Below, piece by piece: positions 49,747 to 58,703 of a DNA stretch of 64,000 nucleotides; positions within the stretch are counted from its first letter, which is position 1; every line of letters begins with the position of its first letter. Below the pieces are notes generated by a model. The model had not been told where the DNA came from, made no database searches, and worked only from the letters and a program-made list of their open reading frames with translations. The translations under genes were made by a program, and so were the position numbers. Origin of the DNA: Glaciecola sp028401415 (GTDB lineage Bacteria; Pseudomonadota; Gammaproteobacteria; Enterobacterales; Alteromonadaceae); assembly GCF_028401415.2 (NCBI RefSeq), contig NZ_CP171821.2:3224001-3288000 (forward strand). Reading direction: 5' to 3'.

Positions 49747-50853
49747 ATGGTTAGCGAGCAAGCACAAAAAAAATTCGATGATTTCATACCCAGTATTTCA
49801 ATGGCCATCTACGCGCGAATTTTTAATAAAAAGTCATCACCTAACACATTATGCTTGGGGCGAATAGTAGATGTTGGGGTTTTATATACGATTTTTTATC
49901 TGATTATTCTTGGTGGTGAATCCCCACTCGATTACGAAAATACGATTTCAATCTTATATCTATCGATGGGCGTAGCGTTCGTTAGTTTGGTACTGGTTCT
50001 ATTCGATAAATTCGGCGATGCAAATGATTCAAAGTCTAGGTCAAAGTTTTTTTACACGATGCTGATTTTGACTTTAACGAGTGCAGTATTCGTTTTTTAT
50101 TTGGTGAGTCAACTGAACACCTATGCGACGACTGATCATAATGAATCCAATGCCAATCAAGTCGAGAGTTCCTACAACGATACCCCAGATCTAACTAATG
50201 CCGAACGTGATAGACTACAGCATGATGCCTCTCTTGATGGGGTTGATTCTTCTAGAGTTGGCGACTACATGCAATTGCCGACATCTGAAAAGGCTAATGA
50301 CACTGAAATCTCGATAAAGGATTTAGACGACGACTCTAGGGAATATGTTGAAATGATAGGTTCTATGTTCTCGACCGAAAAATTGGAAGATTATGATTCG
50401 TTTCTACGCAGCTATGATACGCTTTCACTGCAAACCCCGGAAATGGCTGACTTATTTCTTGCGCGCGCAATTACAGGAGATGCTCCACTGAGCGTGTTCA
50501 ACGAAATGCTAAACAGAGGGGCTAAATTTACAGGCGAGCATGTTTCTTTAGTTGTGACTACCAAGTCCTTAGAGGATATTAAACTTCTTCAGAATCTGGG
50601 TATGGATATAACTTTGGAAAGCAGCTCTGGAACTAATGCTCTGGTAGATGCATTGTTAAACACAGAACGAGCAGAGTTATTCGATTATTTCTTGAGTCAG
50701 GGGCTTGCAGCGTTTTATGAATCAGATAAATTAATGCTGCAAGTCATTGAGCGTTCACAAGAATTATCTCTGGGGAACAGCTATATCGAGAAATTACAAG
50801 ATAATGGTGTTTCTATCCCCGAGGGATATAAGAATCTGAGCGACGAGCCTTGA
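49747..50853 (+). CDS. Membrane partner B of module copy 3, ankyrin-like
   Basis: 368 residues from ATG 49747 (CAGGAGA seven bases upstream). Three membrane helices (about 43-60, 65-87, 102-122) are followed by a polar linker and a C-terminal helical region with ankyrin-like spacing (LFLARAITGDAPLSVFNEML then LLQNLGMDITLES and ALVDALLNTERAELFDYFL). It shares no obvious sequence with partners B1 and B2, just as the tail of its protein A differs from the other two. The role is unknown; an immunity or anchor role is inference. Confidence 0.7.
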   Translation: MVSEQAQKKFDDFIPSISMAIYARIFNKKSSPNTLCLGRIVDVGVLYTIFYLIILGGESPLDYENTISILYLSMGVAFVSLVLVLFDKFGDANDSKSRSKFFYTMLILTLTSAVFVFYLVSQLNTYATTDHNESNANQVESSYNDTPDLTNAERDRLQHDASLDGVDSSRVGDYMQLPTSEKANDTEISIKDLDDDSREYVEMIGSMFSTEKLEDYDSFLRSYDTLSLQTPEMADLFLARAITGDAPLSVFNEMLNRGAKFTGEHVSLVVTTKSLEDIKLLQNLGMDITLESSSGTNALVDALLNTERAELFDYFLSQGLAAFYESDKLMLQVIERSQELSLGNSYIEKLQDNGVSIPEGYKNLSDEP

Positions 50854-51369
50854 TACGTTCGTTTGTGTAGTTTTATCAATATTATGACTTTAACCAAGAG
50901 AGGATCGTTAGTTAACTTATGCTTAACACTTAATTATTTTAGTCATTCATTTATCGAGGGTTACCTATATTTGGTTGACCGAGAGCCATGCAAGTATAGG
51001 TAATGTTAAAGCTATATACTATCCTCTGTAACAACTGATTTTAAGGCTTGTTTCGCGTGTTTCAAATTAAGGTTTTACAGAGAGTATTGAAGTAAATTCG
51101 CTCCTAACAAACGAGTGATCTAGACCTTGATACTGAAAGCTGGATTATGGGATAAGAAAATCCTAACCTCAACATGTTACTTGTTCAAGCTATGTGTTGT
51201 TTTAGAACTTTAAGTACCATAGGCAGAACTCATTGGACTGAATCACTGCATGCAACGCCTGGGGCAATGCCGCTTTCGGGGCAGCCGGTGGCCTTGACAA
51301 TAGATAAGGTATTTTACTCACGCAACGATATTATTGAGTCTAACGAGTGAGCCAACGCTATGCTAATTT
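50854..51369. other. Intergenic stretch with an inverted repeat
   Basis: 516 bases without a gene. TTACCTATA (50961-50969) and TATAGGTAA (50995-51003) form a 9-bp inverted repeat with a 25-base loop. Nothing else I can support. Confidence 0.45.
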
Positions 51370-52116
51370 TTAGATGAGGATTTTATCTAAATGCCGTTGC
51401 GCTTTCATCTCAAGAGTGACCAATTCCCCTTTGTAAAATACGCTGTTTATAATCCACGGAATCGGCATCCGATGGCCGTCGCTTTTGTTTTTAAGATGAT
51501 GGATGGTAAGCGGCACATTTTTACTTTCTGCATATTCTCTAAGCAGCTGATTGGTATAAAAGTCGGTGAAGGGGCAGGTGTTTGAGTAATACGCAGTGAT
51601 CCCTTTGTCGTCGGGGCATCGGCCTTGTTTTGCACTCGCCAATATGGCTGGGAAGTTTGCCTTAGCGTTTGTTTTTAAACCCCATAGCTTAAAAAATGGC
51701 GGCGCTTCATCTATTACCTCGAAACCTTGCAGCTTTAAAAATTTTGAATCACTCATAAAAGGACGTTTTTTATCGCTCGAAATGGCCACGATCCCATCCA
51801 TATTTTGAGCGTCTGCCATGCATTGTTGCAACAAACGTTTGCCGTTGCCCTTTCCTTTAAACTGACCCGACACCCAAAAGCAATTAATCACCATAAAGTT
51901 GCTTCCTGTCAAGGGAAGCCAAGAATGTTCAATAGGCACATACTCAATAAACACTTTGCCCCGCACATCCATTTTCTGGAATTTATATCCATTTTTAAAC
52001 TGGCTTTTCAGCCAAGCTTTTTTCTTTGTATAGCCATCCAAACATTTCTTATCACTGATAGCACAGCATATATGTTGTTCTTCAATGTTTATGTTGTTTA
52101 AGTCTACAATTTCCAT
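51370..52116 (-). CDS. GNAT acetyltransferase with YoaP-type C-terminal domain
   Basis: 248 residues. Residues 20-150 form a GNAT domain with the acetyl-CoA loop FKGKGNGKRLLQQCM. The C-terminal 100 residues (YYSNTCPFTDFYTNQLLREY, IHHLKNKSDGHRMPIPW) match the YoaP-like domain. Proteins of this form are called N-acetyltransferase YoaP; the substrate is unknown. It is 11 bases downstream of the cation efflux gene, so they may share a transcript. Confidence 0.85.
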   Translation of the reverse strand: MEIVDLNNINIEEQHICCAISDKKCLDGYTKKKAWLKSQFKNGYKFQKMDVRGKVFIEYVPIEHSWLPLTGSNFMVINCFWVSGQFKGKGNGKRLLQQCMADAQNMDGIVAISSDKKRPFMSDSKFLKLQGFEVIDEAPPFFKLWGLKTNAKANFPAILASAKQGRCPDDKGITAYYSNTCPFTDFYTNQLLREYAESKNVPLTIHHLKNKSDGHRMPIPWIINSVFYKGELVTLEMKAQRHLDKILI

Positions 52117-52126
52117 ATGTTTTTGC

Positions 52127-52987
52127 TCACTTTATATTTATCTGATGCTGTGCGCCAAATGGCTCAACATGCACAACTACATCTTTTACATTGAATTGAT
52201 CAGCCATCAGCGACTCAATGGCGTCTGCGATATCATGTGACTGAATCAAAGATAAGTCTGCGTGGACAGTGACCAGAATGTCTGCAAAATGCTCTTTTCC
52301 GTGGCTTCTGGTGCGCAGTCTTGTTACGCCAATTACGCCATCTATACCTTCAATTTCTTGGGATATGTCTTGGGCGTCTACGGTGCTTTGGTCCACCAGA
52401 ATAGGAATGGCTTTTCGAAACAGGCGATATGCCAAGTAAAACAGCATAAATGACATCAGTACGGCAAACACGGCATCCACCCAGTACCATCCGCGTGCAG
52501 CCAACTGCCAACCGACAATCACCGTGATACTGGTTAGCACATCACTTACTGTATGGCTCACATCAGCGTGTAAAATATCAGAATCGAGCTGAATAGCCCA
52601 ATGCCGCTCCCAAAACGCAAGCGCTACATTAATGCCCAGTGCGCTTATAAGGAACACAAGCCCCCAGCCACTTTGTTCAACTGGCTGTCCAAAACGCTCA
52701 AGCGCGCTTAACATAATTTCAAAGGCAACAATGACCAGTAAGGAGGCCAGTACAAAAACGGCTAGCTGTTCGTATTTTTGATGACCATAGGTATGCTCTT
52801 CATCTGCTGGCTGTTCAGCAATATTCATTGCAAACCAAGCAATCACATTGTTAAACACATCGGTAGCCGAATGGATTGCGTCAGCAACAATAACGCTGGA
52901 TTGTGTACTTAAACCAATAATGAGCTTACACAGTGCAACGCAAAGGTTAACTGCGCCCTCAACCAGCAATACTTTACGCACATGCAT
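52127..52987 (-). CDS. Cation diffusion facilitator (metal efflux)
   Basis: 286 residues, six membrane helices in the first 200. The CDF motif VADAIHSATDVFNN and the second site LHADVSHTVSDVLTS carry the metal-binding Asp/His residues. The cytoplasmic C-terminal domain (IDGVIGVTRLRTRSHGKEHF) is intact. It exports divalent cations, probably zinc or iron, against protons; the HSATD/HADVSHTVSD sites differ from zinc-specific YiiP (DxxxD), so the metal is uncertain. Confidence 0.9.
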   Translation of the reverse strand: MHVRKVLLVEGAVNLCVALCKLIIGLSTQSSVIVADAIHSATDVFNNVIAWFAMNIAEQPADEEHTYGHQKYEQLAVFVLASLLVIVAFEIMLSALERFGQPVEQSGWGLVFLISALGINVALAFWERHWAIQLDSDILHADVSHTVSDVLTSITVIVGWQLAARGWYWVDAVFAVLMSFMLFYLAYRLFRKAIPILVDQSTVDAQDISQEIEGIDGVIGVTRLRTRSHGKEHFADILVTVHADLSLIQSHDIADAIESLMADQFNVKDVVVHVEPFGAQHQINIK

Positions 52988-53113
52988 TTAATAATTGCTC
53001 CTACGGTGTGACGAATTCCTCTTGAAATATACTGGGCTTAAACTGTTATGACTCGTTTATGCCACGAATACACGCGCGCAGTAAACATTCAAACGGGTTT
53101 AAAGACCAAAACC

Positions 53114-53127
53114 TTGACGCGGGTCAA
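53114..53127. promoter_or_regulatory. FNR/FixK-type site upstream of the Usp gene
   Basis: TTGACGCGGGTCAA, a perfect palindrome of the TTGAC form, 100 bp before the uspA-type start. Confidence 0.6.
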
Positions 53128-53226
53128 GTTCGCTCTAACTAAGCCTTGTTAGTTTTAGCACGGATATAAAGAAGCGTTAGTGTAAAGCGTTTACTTGCAA
53201 TGCATTACCAACAACAGAGGTGAGGA

Positions 53227-53661
53227 ATGAGCCAGTACAAAAAAATCATAGTCGCAATTGATATTAATGCAGATTACCAAAAGGTGATTAAAAAGGCCTT
53301 GGGGATTTGCGAGTCACCAAAAGATTTAACCTTGGTTTACGTGCCGCTACCTACCGTTTACATTCAGCCCTACCTCTACGGAGCAGAGTATAACGTTGAC
53401 GACGTAGATAGGCTGCAACGAGCAAAAGACAGCTTGGGTGATATTGCTAAAGAGTTCGATTTAAGCGAAGAGCAAACCATTTTAAAAACCGGATATGCTG
53501 GCGATGAAATCAAGCAAATCGCTGATGAAAATCATGCCGACCTTATCGTGATAGGCACCCATGGAAGAAGTGGCATTAAATTGCTTTTAGGGTCAACGGC
53601 CACATCGGTGATACACGGCGTGAATCAGGATGTATTGGCAGTGCGTATGCATGACGATTGA
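53227..53661 (+). CDS. Universal stress protein, UspA family
   Basis: 144 residues, one Usp domain. KKIIVAIDINADYQKVIKKA at the start and VIGTHGRSGIKLLLGSTATS (nucleotide-binding G-x2-G...GS) near the end are typical of the ATP-binding type. In other bacteria such Usp proteins are made under low oxygen. GAGGTGAGGA is a good ribosome binding site. The start resembles the truncated gene at 63961. gldA follows after 78 bp. Confidence 0.93.
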   Translation: MSQYKKIIVAIDINADYQKVIKKALGICESPKDLTLVYVPLPTVYIQPYLYGAEYNVDDVDRLQRAKDSLGDIAKEFDLSEEQTILKTGYAGDEIKQIADENHADLIVIGTHGRSGIKLLLGSTATSVIHGVNQDVLAVRMHDD

Positions 53662-53739
53662 GTCAGCTCTCAGCTTGCCACCTTGCATAGTAGGTGGAAC
53701 TTCATTACAAGGTATCTGCGTTTAATCAGAGGTTAAAAT

Positions 53740-54837
53740 ATGATCACAACATCCATTTTCCCTGGCCGTTACGTGCAAGGAGACGAGGCATTGGGCGTGC
53801 TTGCAGAAGAAGTCGCCCATCATGGCAACAAAGCTTTAGTTTTGGCCGACAAATTTATCATGGAGCACCAGCGCAGCGCTATAGAGTCAGCGCTTAGCGA
53901 TATGAATGATGCGCTATTGGAGCCATTTTCTGGCGAATGCTGCGACGACGAAATTCAGCGTTTGGTGGCACGTTTTTCTGCTAGGCAATGTAACGTTGTG
54001 ATTGGTGTTGGCGGGGGTAAAACATTGGATACGGCTAAAATGGTCGCCTTTGAACACAAATGCCCGGTGGTACTTGTGCCAACTATAGCATCTACTGATG
54101 CGCCGTGCAGCGCACTGTCAGTTATTTATAACAACGATGGCAGCTTTTGCCGATATCAAATTCTTGAGCACAACCCGAATGTGGTGCTTGTGGATACCCG
54201 TATGATCACCCAAGCACCCGCGCGCTTTTTGGTAGCTGGCATGGGCGATGCATTTGCGACTTGGTTTGAGGCGGAAGACTGCCGAATTAAACGTGGCGCT
54301 AACATGACTGGGCGCGTTGGTCCCATGAGCGCATATGCACTCGCACATCTGTGCCATGAGACGCTCTTGGAGTTTGGCGCACATGCAAAGCTTGCCTGTG
54401 AAAACCAAGTAGTCATCCCTGCTCTTGAACATATTGTTGAAGCAAACACGCTCTTGAGCGGACTCGGATTTGAAAGCGGAGGCTTAGCTGCGGCGCATGC
54501 TATCCATAACGGTCTAACTGTTAATCCCAATACTCACGCGTTTTACCACGGTGAAAAAGTGGCTATTGGCCTACAGGCCATGATGTTTTTAACCGACCGA
54601 CCCAGCGCGATGATTGATACCGTATTTGATTTTTGCGAGCAAATTGCACTGCCGGTTTGCCTTGCTGATATCGGCATACATGCGCTTAGTGAGACTGAGC
54701 TTATGGCAATAGCAGAAGCCGCATGTGCACAAGGCGAGACCATTCATAATGAGCCTTATGAAGTGACTGCAAGGCGAGTGATGGATTGCATTAAAATGGC
54801 AGATGCAGAAGGAACAAGAAGAAAGCGTTTACAATAA
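53740..54837 (+). CDS. gldA: Glycerol dehydrogenase-like metal alcohol dehydrogenase
   Basis: 365 residues. ITTSIFPGRYVQGDEAL, NAD motif GVGGGKTLDTAKM, IASTDAPCSALSVIY, and the zinc ligands in GMGDAFATWFEAED, GGLAAAHAIHNGL and HAFYHGEKVA are GldA features. It oxidises glycerol to dihydroxyacetone or reduces related carbonyls. It is likely co-transcribed with the Usp gene and so under the FNR-type site at 53114; a fermentative role under low oxygen is inference. Confidence 0.93.
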   Translation: MITTSIFPGRYVQGDEALGVLAEEVAHHGNKALVLADKFIMEHQRSAIESALSDMNDALLEPFSGECCDDEIQRLVARFSARQCNVVIGVGGGKTLDTAKMVAFEHKCPVVLVPTIASTDAPCSALSVIYNNDGSFCRYQILEHNPNVVLVDTRMITQAPARFLVAGMGDAFATWFEAEDCRIKRGANMTGRVGPMSAYALAHLCHETLLEFGAHAKLACENQVVIPALEHIVEANTLLSGLGFESGGLAAAHAIHNGLTVNPNTHAFYHGEKVAIGLQAMMFLTDRPSAMIDTVFDFCEQIALPVCLADIGIHALSETELMAIAEAACAQGETIHNEPYEVTARRVMDCIKMADAEGTRRKRLQ

Positions 54838-54851
54838 TTACCGTAAACGCT
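54824..54851. terminator. Hairpin at the end of gldA
   Basis: AGCGTTTAC (54824-54832) pairs with GTAAACGCT (54843-54851). It overlaps the stop codon and has no T-run, so it may only be a weak or 3'-protecting structure. Confidence 0.4.
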
Positions 54852-54888
54852 GCATTCATTAAGCTTTCTTAAACAGGATTCAGGTTAA

Positions 54889-55353
54889 CTAATACGGCCC
54901 ATATTGATTATAGCGAGTGTAGGTGTAAGGAACGACTTCATATTCGGGCTGTAAAAACGCAACCACATTCACCAGTTCGTCAACGGTCATTACGTGATTA
55001 TAATTTGGCATAATCGAGTTACCATCAGCATCCGTTGTATAGTCCTTATGCCCCCTTGAGATGCGATGCGAAGGATTTATGATGCTGGTGACCAACTCTG
55101 CATAAGTCGTAATTTTCATTGACCTTCCGCCTAAAGGAACACGCGTTGTGATCTCACTTTGAGTGGCGGCAACCTCCGCCTCCATGCTGTCTAGCGAATG
55201 GCATCCAAAACAATTATGTTCAATCAAGACATGTTTTCCCTTTTCGGGGTCGCCTTCTGGCAAGCTAAAGCCTCTTGGGGAGTCAGCGCCCATATTGCAT
55301 CCACTTAAAAAAGCGATTAACGCGCCACATAACAGGGGAGTCTTAAATTTCAT
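54889..55353 (-). CDS. Membrane-anchored c-type cytochrome
   Basis: 154 residues. Lipobox LSGCN makes it a lipoprotein facing the periplasm. One haem site CFGCH is at about residues 48-52, with a methionine of SIMPNYNHVM as the likely sixth ligand. VNVVAFLQPEYE closes a class I fold. It should carry electrons in the periplasm, perhaps to an alternative oxidase or reductase. An FNR-type site lies 133 bp upstream. Confidence 0.88.
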   Translation of the reverse strand: MKFKTPLLCGALIAFLSGCNMGADSPRGFSLPEGDPEKGKHVLIEHNCFGCHSLDSMEAEVAATQSEITTRVPLGGRSMKITTYAELVTSIINPSHRISRGHKDYTTDADGNSIMPNYNHVMTVDELVNVVAFLQPEYEVVPYTYTRYNQYGPY

Positions 55354-55485
55354 GGTAAGTCCTTAGTGTTTGTATTTTCAAAGAGCTTGAATCACGCGCG
55401 CTTATGGTAGACGTTTTTACATATGTATATTCGGTCGCGGCGAGTAAGCCTATTGCTAACACTACGCGCTCTTATGTGGTCTAAG

Positions 55486-55499
55486 TTGACGTATATCAA
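55486..55499. promoter_or_regulatory. FNR/FixK-type site upstream of the cytochrome gene
   Basis: TTGACGTATATCAA, one half TTGAC, the other ATCAA. It lies between the cytochrome and the ldhA stop codon. Confidence 0.55.
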
Positions 55500-55504
55500 A
55501 TTAT

Positions 55505-56494
55505 TTACAGATAAGTTTCGTTACATACTTTGCCAGCAAAAAAGTATTGCAAATTTACCAGCGTAGTCTCAGTCACTTTTTCCAGCGACTCTTGAGTAAA
55601 AAAGCCTTGATGACTGGTAATGAGCACGTTTTCAAAAGTAGCCAAACGATCGTAAGTATCATAGGGAATAGACTCACAACCATCAGAATCTTCCAAAATT
55701 TCTGATTCCATTTCATAGATATCGACACCTAAATAGCCAATTTTTTTGCTTTTTAAACCGGCAATTAATGCTTGAGTATTAAAAAGTCCGCCGCGAGAGG
55801 TATTAATCAGCATCACGTTGGGCTTCATAAGGCCAATGGCGTTGTGGTCAATCATATGCTCGGAGTCTGGCGTGAGTGGGCAGTGCAGGCTAATAATGTC
55901 TGACTCTTTATACAGGGTGTCTAGGTCAACGTAGGCATTCCCAGCCTCGTCAACTTGGTTATCTGGCGCAATGTCATAGCAAAGCACTCGGCTACCAAAA
56001 CCGTTTAAAATACGAATAAAGGCTTTGCCGATTTCGCCAGTGCCAATGACTCCAACGGTTCTGTTTTTTAGATTGAAGCCCAGTAGACCCTCTAGCTCGT
56101 AGTGGTTGTCTATGGCTCTGGAGTAGGAACGCAGTAGTTTACGATCGAGTGCTAAAATAAGGGTAATCGCATGCTCGGCAACGGCAGTATGGGAGTAGTA
56201 GGGTACTCTAGATACACTGATATCGAGGGTTTTTGCATAAGCAATATCCACATTCGAAAATCCACGACAGCGCAAGGCGATATGGCTAACTTCATATTGC
56301 TTTAAGGCGTCAAGCACCTGCTTGTCGATAAGATCATCCACAAACACCGATACGGCATCAAAAGGCTTTGCTAGCGCGACAGTTTCAGGGCAAAGTTTGC
56401 ATTCTAAAAATTCTAGCTCAAAGCCAAAATGATGGTTTTGCGCTGCAAAAAAATCCTTGTCATAGGGTTTACAGCTAAACACGCCCACTTTCAT
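55505..56494 (-). CDS. ldhA: D-lactate dehydrogenase (2-hydroxyacid dehydrogenase)
   Basis: 329 residues. NAD motif GVIGTGEIGKAFIRIL, the catalytic Arg in LINTSRGGLFN, Glu in GVDIYEMESEIL and His in ITSHQGFFT; RCRGFSNVDI is typical of the LdhA branch. It reduces pyruvate to D-lactate to regenerate NAD in fermentation. A perfect FNR box lies 70 bp upstream, so it is likely induced at low oxygen. Confidence 0.94.
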   Translation of the reverse strand: MKVGVFSCKPYDKDFFAAQNHHFGFELEFLECKLCPETVALAKPFDAVSVFVDDLIDKQVLDALKQYEVSHIALRCRGFSNVDIAYAKTLDISVSRVPYYSHTAVAEHAITLILALDRKLLRSYSRAIDNHYELEGLLGFNLKNRTVGVIGTGEIGKAFIRILNGFGSRVLCYDIAPDNQVDEAGNAYVDLDTLYKESDIISLHCPLTPDSEHMIDHNAIGLMKPNVMLINTSRGGLFNTQALIAGLKSKKIGYLGVDIYEMESEILEDSDGCESIPYDTYDRLATFENVLITSHQGFFTQESLEKVTETTLVNLQYFFAGKVCNETYL

Positions 56495-56563
56495 GAATGA
56501 CTCCGTTCAAATAAATGAAGGTTAATTGAGTCGTTAAGTGTGCACGTTTACCAAAGACTGAAC

Positions 56564-56577
56564 TTGATCCCTATCAA
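56564..56577. promoter_or_regulatory. FNR box upstream of ldhA
   Basis: TTGATCCCTATCAA, a full match to TTGATnnnnATCAA. It overlaps the fixJ stop region and lies 70 bp before the ldhA start. Confidence 0.75.
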
Positions 56578-57218
56578 GTATTTGCTGCATCCAACACCAT
56601 GCGCACCAGCTGCGCTAATGAGCCGGCCTGCATCTTTTCCATCACATGAGCGCGATGTATTTCAATAGTGCGCTCACTTAAATGGAGTTCACTGGCAATG
56701 GTTTTGTTGGCCTTTCCGTCAATCACGCGGTTAAGTATTTGCTTCTCGCGTTCGGTCAAAGAATTCATTTTATTGGTAGTATCTTTCACTCGTTGGTGAC
56801 GCTCATCGTCGCGAATGCTGCGGGTAATGGCTGCTTGCACAGCCGTGATTAAAGTCTGTTCACGAAGCGGTTTTTCTATAAAATCAAACGCGCCGTTTTT
56901 CATAGCCTCAACCGCCAGTGAAACGTCGCCGTGACCGGTAATAAATATGATGGGTAAGGGGCAACCTAATTCATTTAACTTTTTCTGACAATCCATACCG
57001 CTCATAATTGGCATGCGAATATCCAATACAATGCAGCCAGTATGTAAGTTAAAATCAGGCGTTTGGTAGGCCTCAAGAAAGGCTGCTCCAGAGTGGTAAC
57101 CTATTGCATTAATTTCGACGCTATCAAACAACAAACTTAATGAGTCAAGCACTGCATCATCATCGTCAATGATATGAACTATTGGCAATTCAGGTGATTG
57201 TGAATAGTTATTGCTCAT
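56574..57218 (-). CDS. fixJ: FixJ-type response regulator
   Basis: 214 residues from ATG 57218; the one at 57230 has no site. Receiver with IIDDDDAVLDSLSLL, the acceptor Asp in GCIVLDIRMPIMSGMD and FDFIEKPL; then a LuxR/FixJ HTH (LTEREKQILNRVIDGKANKT, LHLSERTIEIHRAHVMEKM). In rhizobia FixJ activates fixK in low oxygen. The start overlaps the kinase gene end by 11 bases. Confidence 0.93.
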   Translation of the reverse strand: MSNNYSQSPELPIVHIIDDDDAVLDSLSLLFDSVEINAIGYHSGAAFLEAYQTPDFNLHTGCIVLDIRMPIMSGMDCQKKLNELGCPLPIIFITGHGDVSLAVEAMKNGAFDFIEKPLREQTLITAVQAAITRSIRDDERHQRVKDTTNKMNSLTEREKQILNRVIDGKANKTIASELHLSERTIEIHRAHVMEKMQAGSLAQLVRMVLDAANT

Positions 57219-58359
57219 TGTTTGATGCATCCTTTTTTACAGTCGGCAAGGTAAAATAAAAGGTACTGCCACCTTCACTATTTGCATGAAAGCCTATGGT
57301 TCCACCATATGATTCGACAATGGTCTTACTGACCGGAAGCCCCATGCCCATTCCAGTATCTTTTGTTGTAATAAAGGGCTCAAAAATGTCACCTCTGATT
57401 GTTTCGTCAATACCTGAACCGTCGTCGACAATTTCTACGCATAACTCTCCGTCTTTGCGAATATGCGTTTGTATACAAAGCTTTGAACCATGATTTTCCA
57501 TGGCGTCTAAACCATTCCTAATCAGGTTTAGTAAGACTTGCTCCAATTGAACATGATCCGCAAAAACATAAGGAGATGAGATCTTGGCGAGCTTAAGTAA
57601 AATTTGATGTTTCATGATGCGGGTGTCTAAGGTGGCTAATTCAACGGTGTCGGCAATCAACTGATGAAAGTTAACTCTTTCTCGTTTACCCCCGCTTCGC
57701 TTTACAAAACTTCTGAGCTGATTGTTCATAAATAATGCGCGAGTCACTTGGTCTTCAATTTTTACTTGTGCCGCCGCAACCTTTGTTAAAGAAGCGTTAG
57801 GATGATCTGATTGTTCTAAGGACATCAAAAAATTTTGGCTGGCTTTTGCGTATGTAGATATCGCAGTTAAAGGCTGATTCATTTCGTGAGCGACGCCAGC
57901 AATGAGTTCTCCCATGGTGTTTAAACGCGCTATATGAGCAAGCTTTTCACGCAGTTTTTGTGCCTCGCGCCGAAAACTTTCTTGCTTTGTAAGGTCTTGA
58001 ACGCTAGCGATAAATTGCTTGCGAGCTGCATGCTTGACTTCACCAATACTCAAATAAATAGGAAAGTTCTCTTGTTTTGCGTTCAGCCCAACCGTTTGAC
58101 GGCCTTTCCCAACAATCTGGGTGATGCCCGTTTTTAAGTAATGTCGAATAAAGTTGTCGTGTGATTTCATATGAGATGAAGGCATCAACATCCCGACGCT
58201 TTTTCCCACTATATCGGCTTGCTTGTAGCCAAACATAATTTCCGCAGCGGCATTGAACAACTCTATCGTACCGTTTTCGTCCGTTACAATGATGCCGTCA
58301 ACAGCGGCATCTAATACCGCAAGCCAATATTTACCAGCATCATCAAGTGTCAATTCCAT
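57208..58359 (-). CDS. fixL: FixL-like PAS sensor histidine kinase, probable haem oxygen sensor
   Basis: 383 residues, no membrane helix. A PAS domain (10-125) is followed by a coiled coil, the phospho-acceptor H158 in AGVAHEMNQPLTAI and an ATPase domain (VLLNLIRNGLDAM, GMGMGLPVSKTIVESYGG). In the PAS domain H67 (SHDNF) and R87 (VGKGR) are 20 residues apart, as the haem ligand His200 and gate Arg220 are in Bradyrhizobium FixL. So haem-based oxygen sensing is likely, though not proven. It is the first gene of fixLJ and has an FNR-type site 76 bp upstream. Confidence 0.88.
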   Translation of the reverse strand: MELTLDDAGKYWLAVLDAAVDGIIVTDENGTIELFNAAAEIMFGYKQADIVGKSVGMLMPSSHMKSHDNFIRHYLKTGITQIVGKGRQTVGLNAKQENFPIYLSIGEVKHAARKQFIASVQDLTKQESFRREAQKLREKLAHIARLNTMGELIAGVAHEMNQPLTAISTYAKASQNFLMSLEQSDHPNASLTKVAAAQVKIEDQVTRALFMNNQLRSFVKRSGGKRERVNFHQLIADTVELATLDTRIMKHQILLKLAKISSPYVFADHVQLEQVLLNLIRNGLDAMENHGSKLCIQTHIRKDGELCVEIVDDGSGIDETIRGDIFEPFITTKDTGMGMGLPVSKTIVESYGGTIGFHANSEGGSTFYFTLPTVKKDASNNEQ

Positions 58360-58434
58360 TGAATTAACTCCAAGTGTTAAGCCTTTACAACCTTAAATGC
58401 TGAAAGCGAAGCATATTAAATTACAAGACGCTTC

Positions 58435-58448
58435 TTGACGCTTGTCAA
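58435..58448. promoter_or_regulatory. FNR/FixK-type site upstream of fixL
   Basis: TTGACGCTTGTCAA, perfect arms TTGAC and GTCAA. It implies feedback on fixLJ. Confidence 0.6.
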
Positions 58449-58703
58449 CGGCTTTGAAGAAGAAGCATTTTAAGTATGCGCTTACATTACGCGCGTTTCA
58501 AGGAAGCACTGTTAAGCCTACCAATGTGGATATACAAACTGCAGATTGTGCTTGACTATTCACTGTTGTGGGCTATGTACTAAGGAGTTACTCTTTAAAA
58601 TCTCAACTATACAATCAGGTCTTCCTATACATGAGTGTCAGGCACTGATCTGCAACGCCCTTAACTCAGCTACAATGGCAATCCACCTTAGGAGAGAAAA
58701 TCG
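58449..58703. other. Non-coding stretch before the 607-residue gene
   Basis: 255 bases that must contain the promoter of the next operon, which ends with AGGAGA before ATG 58704. No further site was recognised. Confidence 0.4.

Noticed and set aside
51240..51300. GC-rich patch downstream of module copy 3
   Set aside because: No frame, repeat or fold could be supported.
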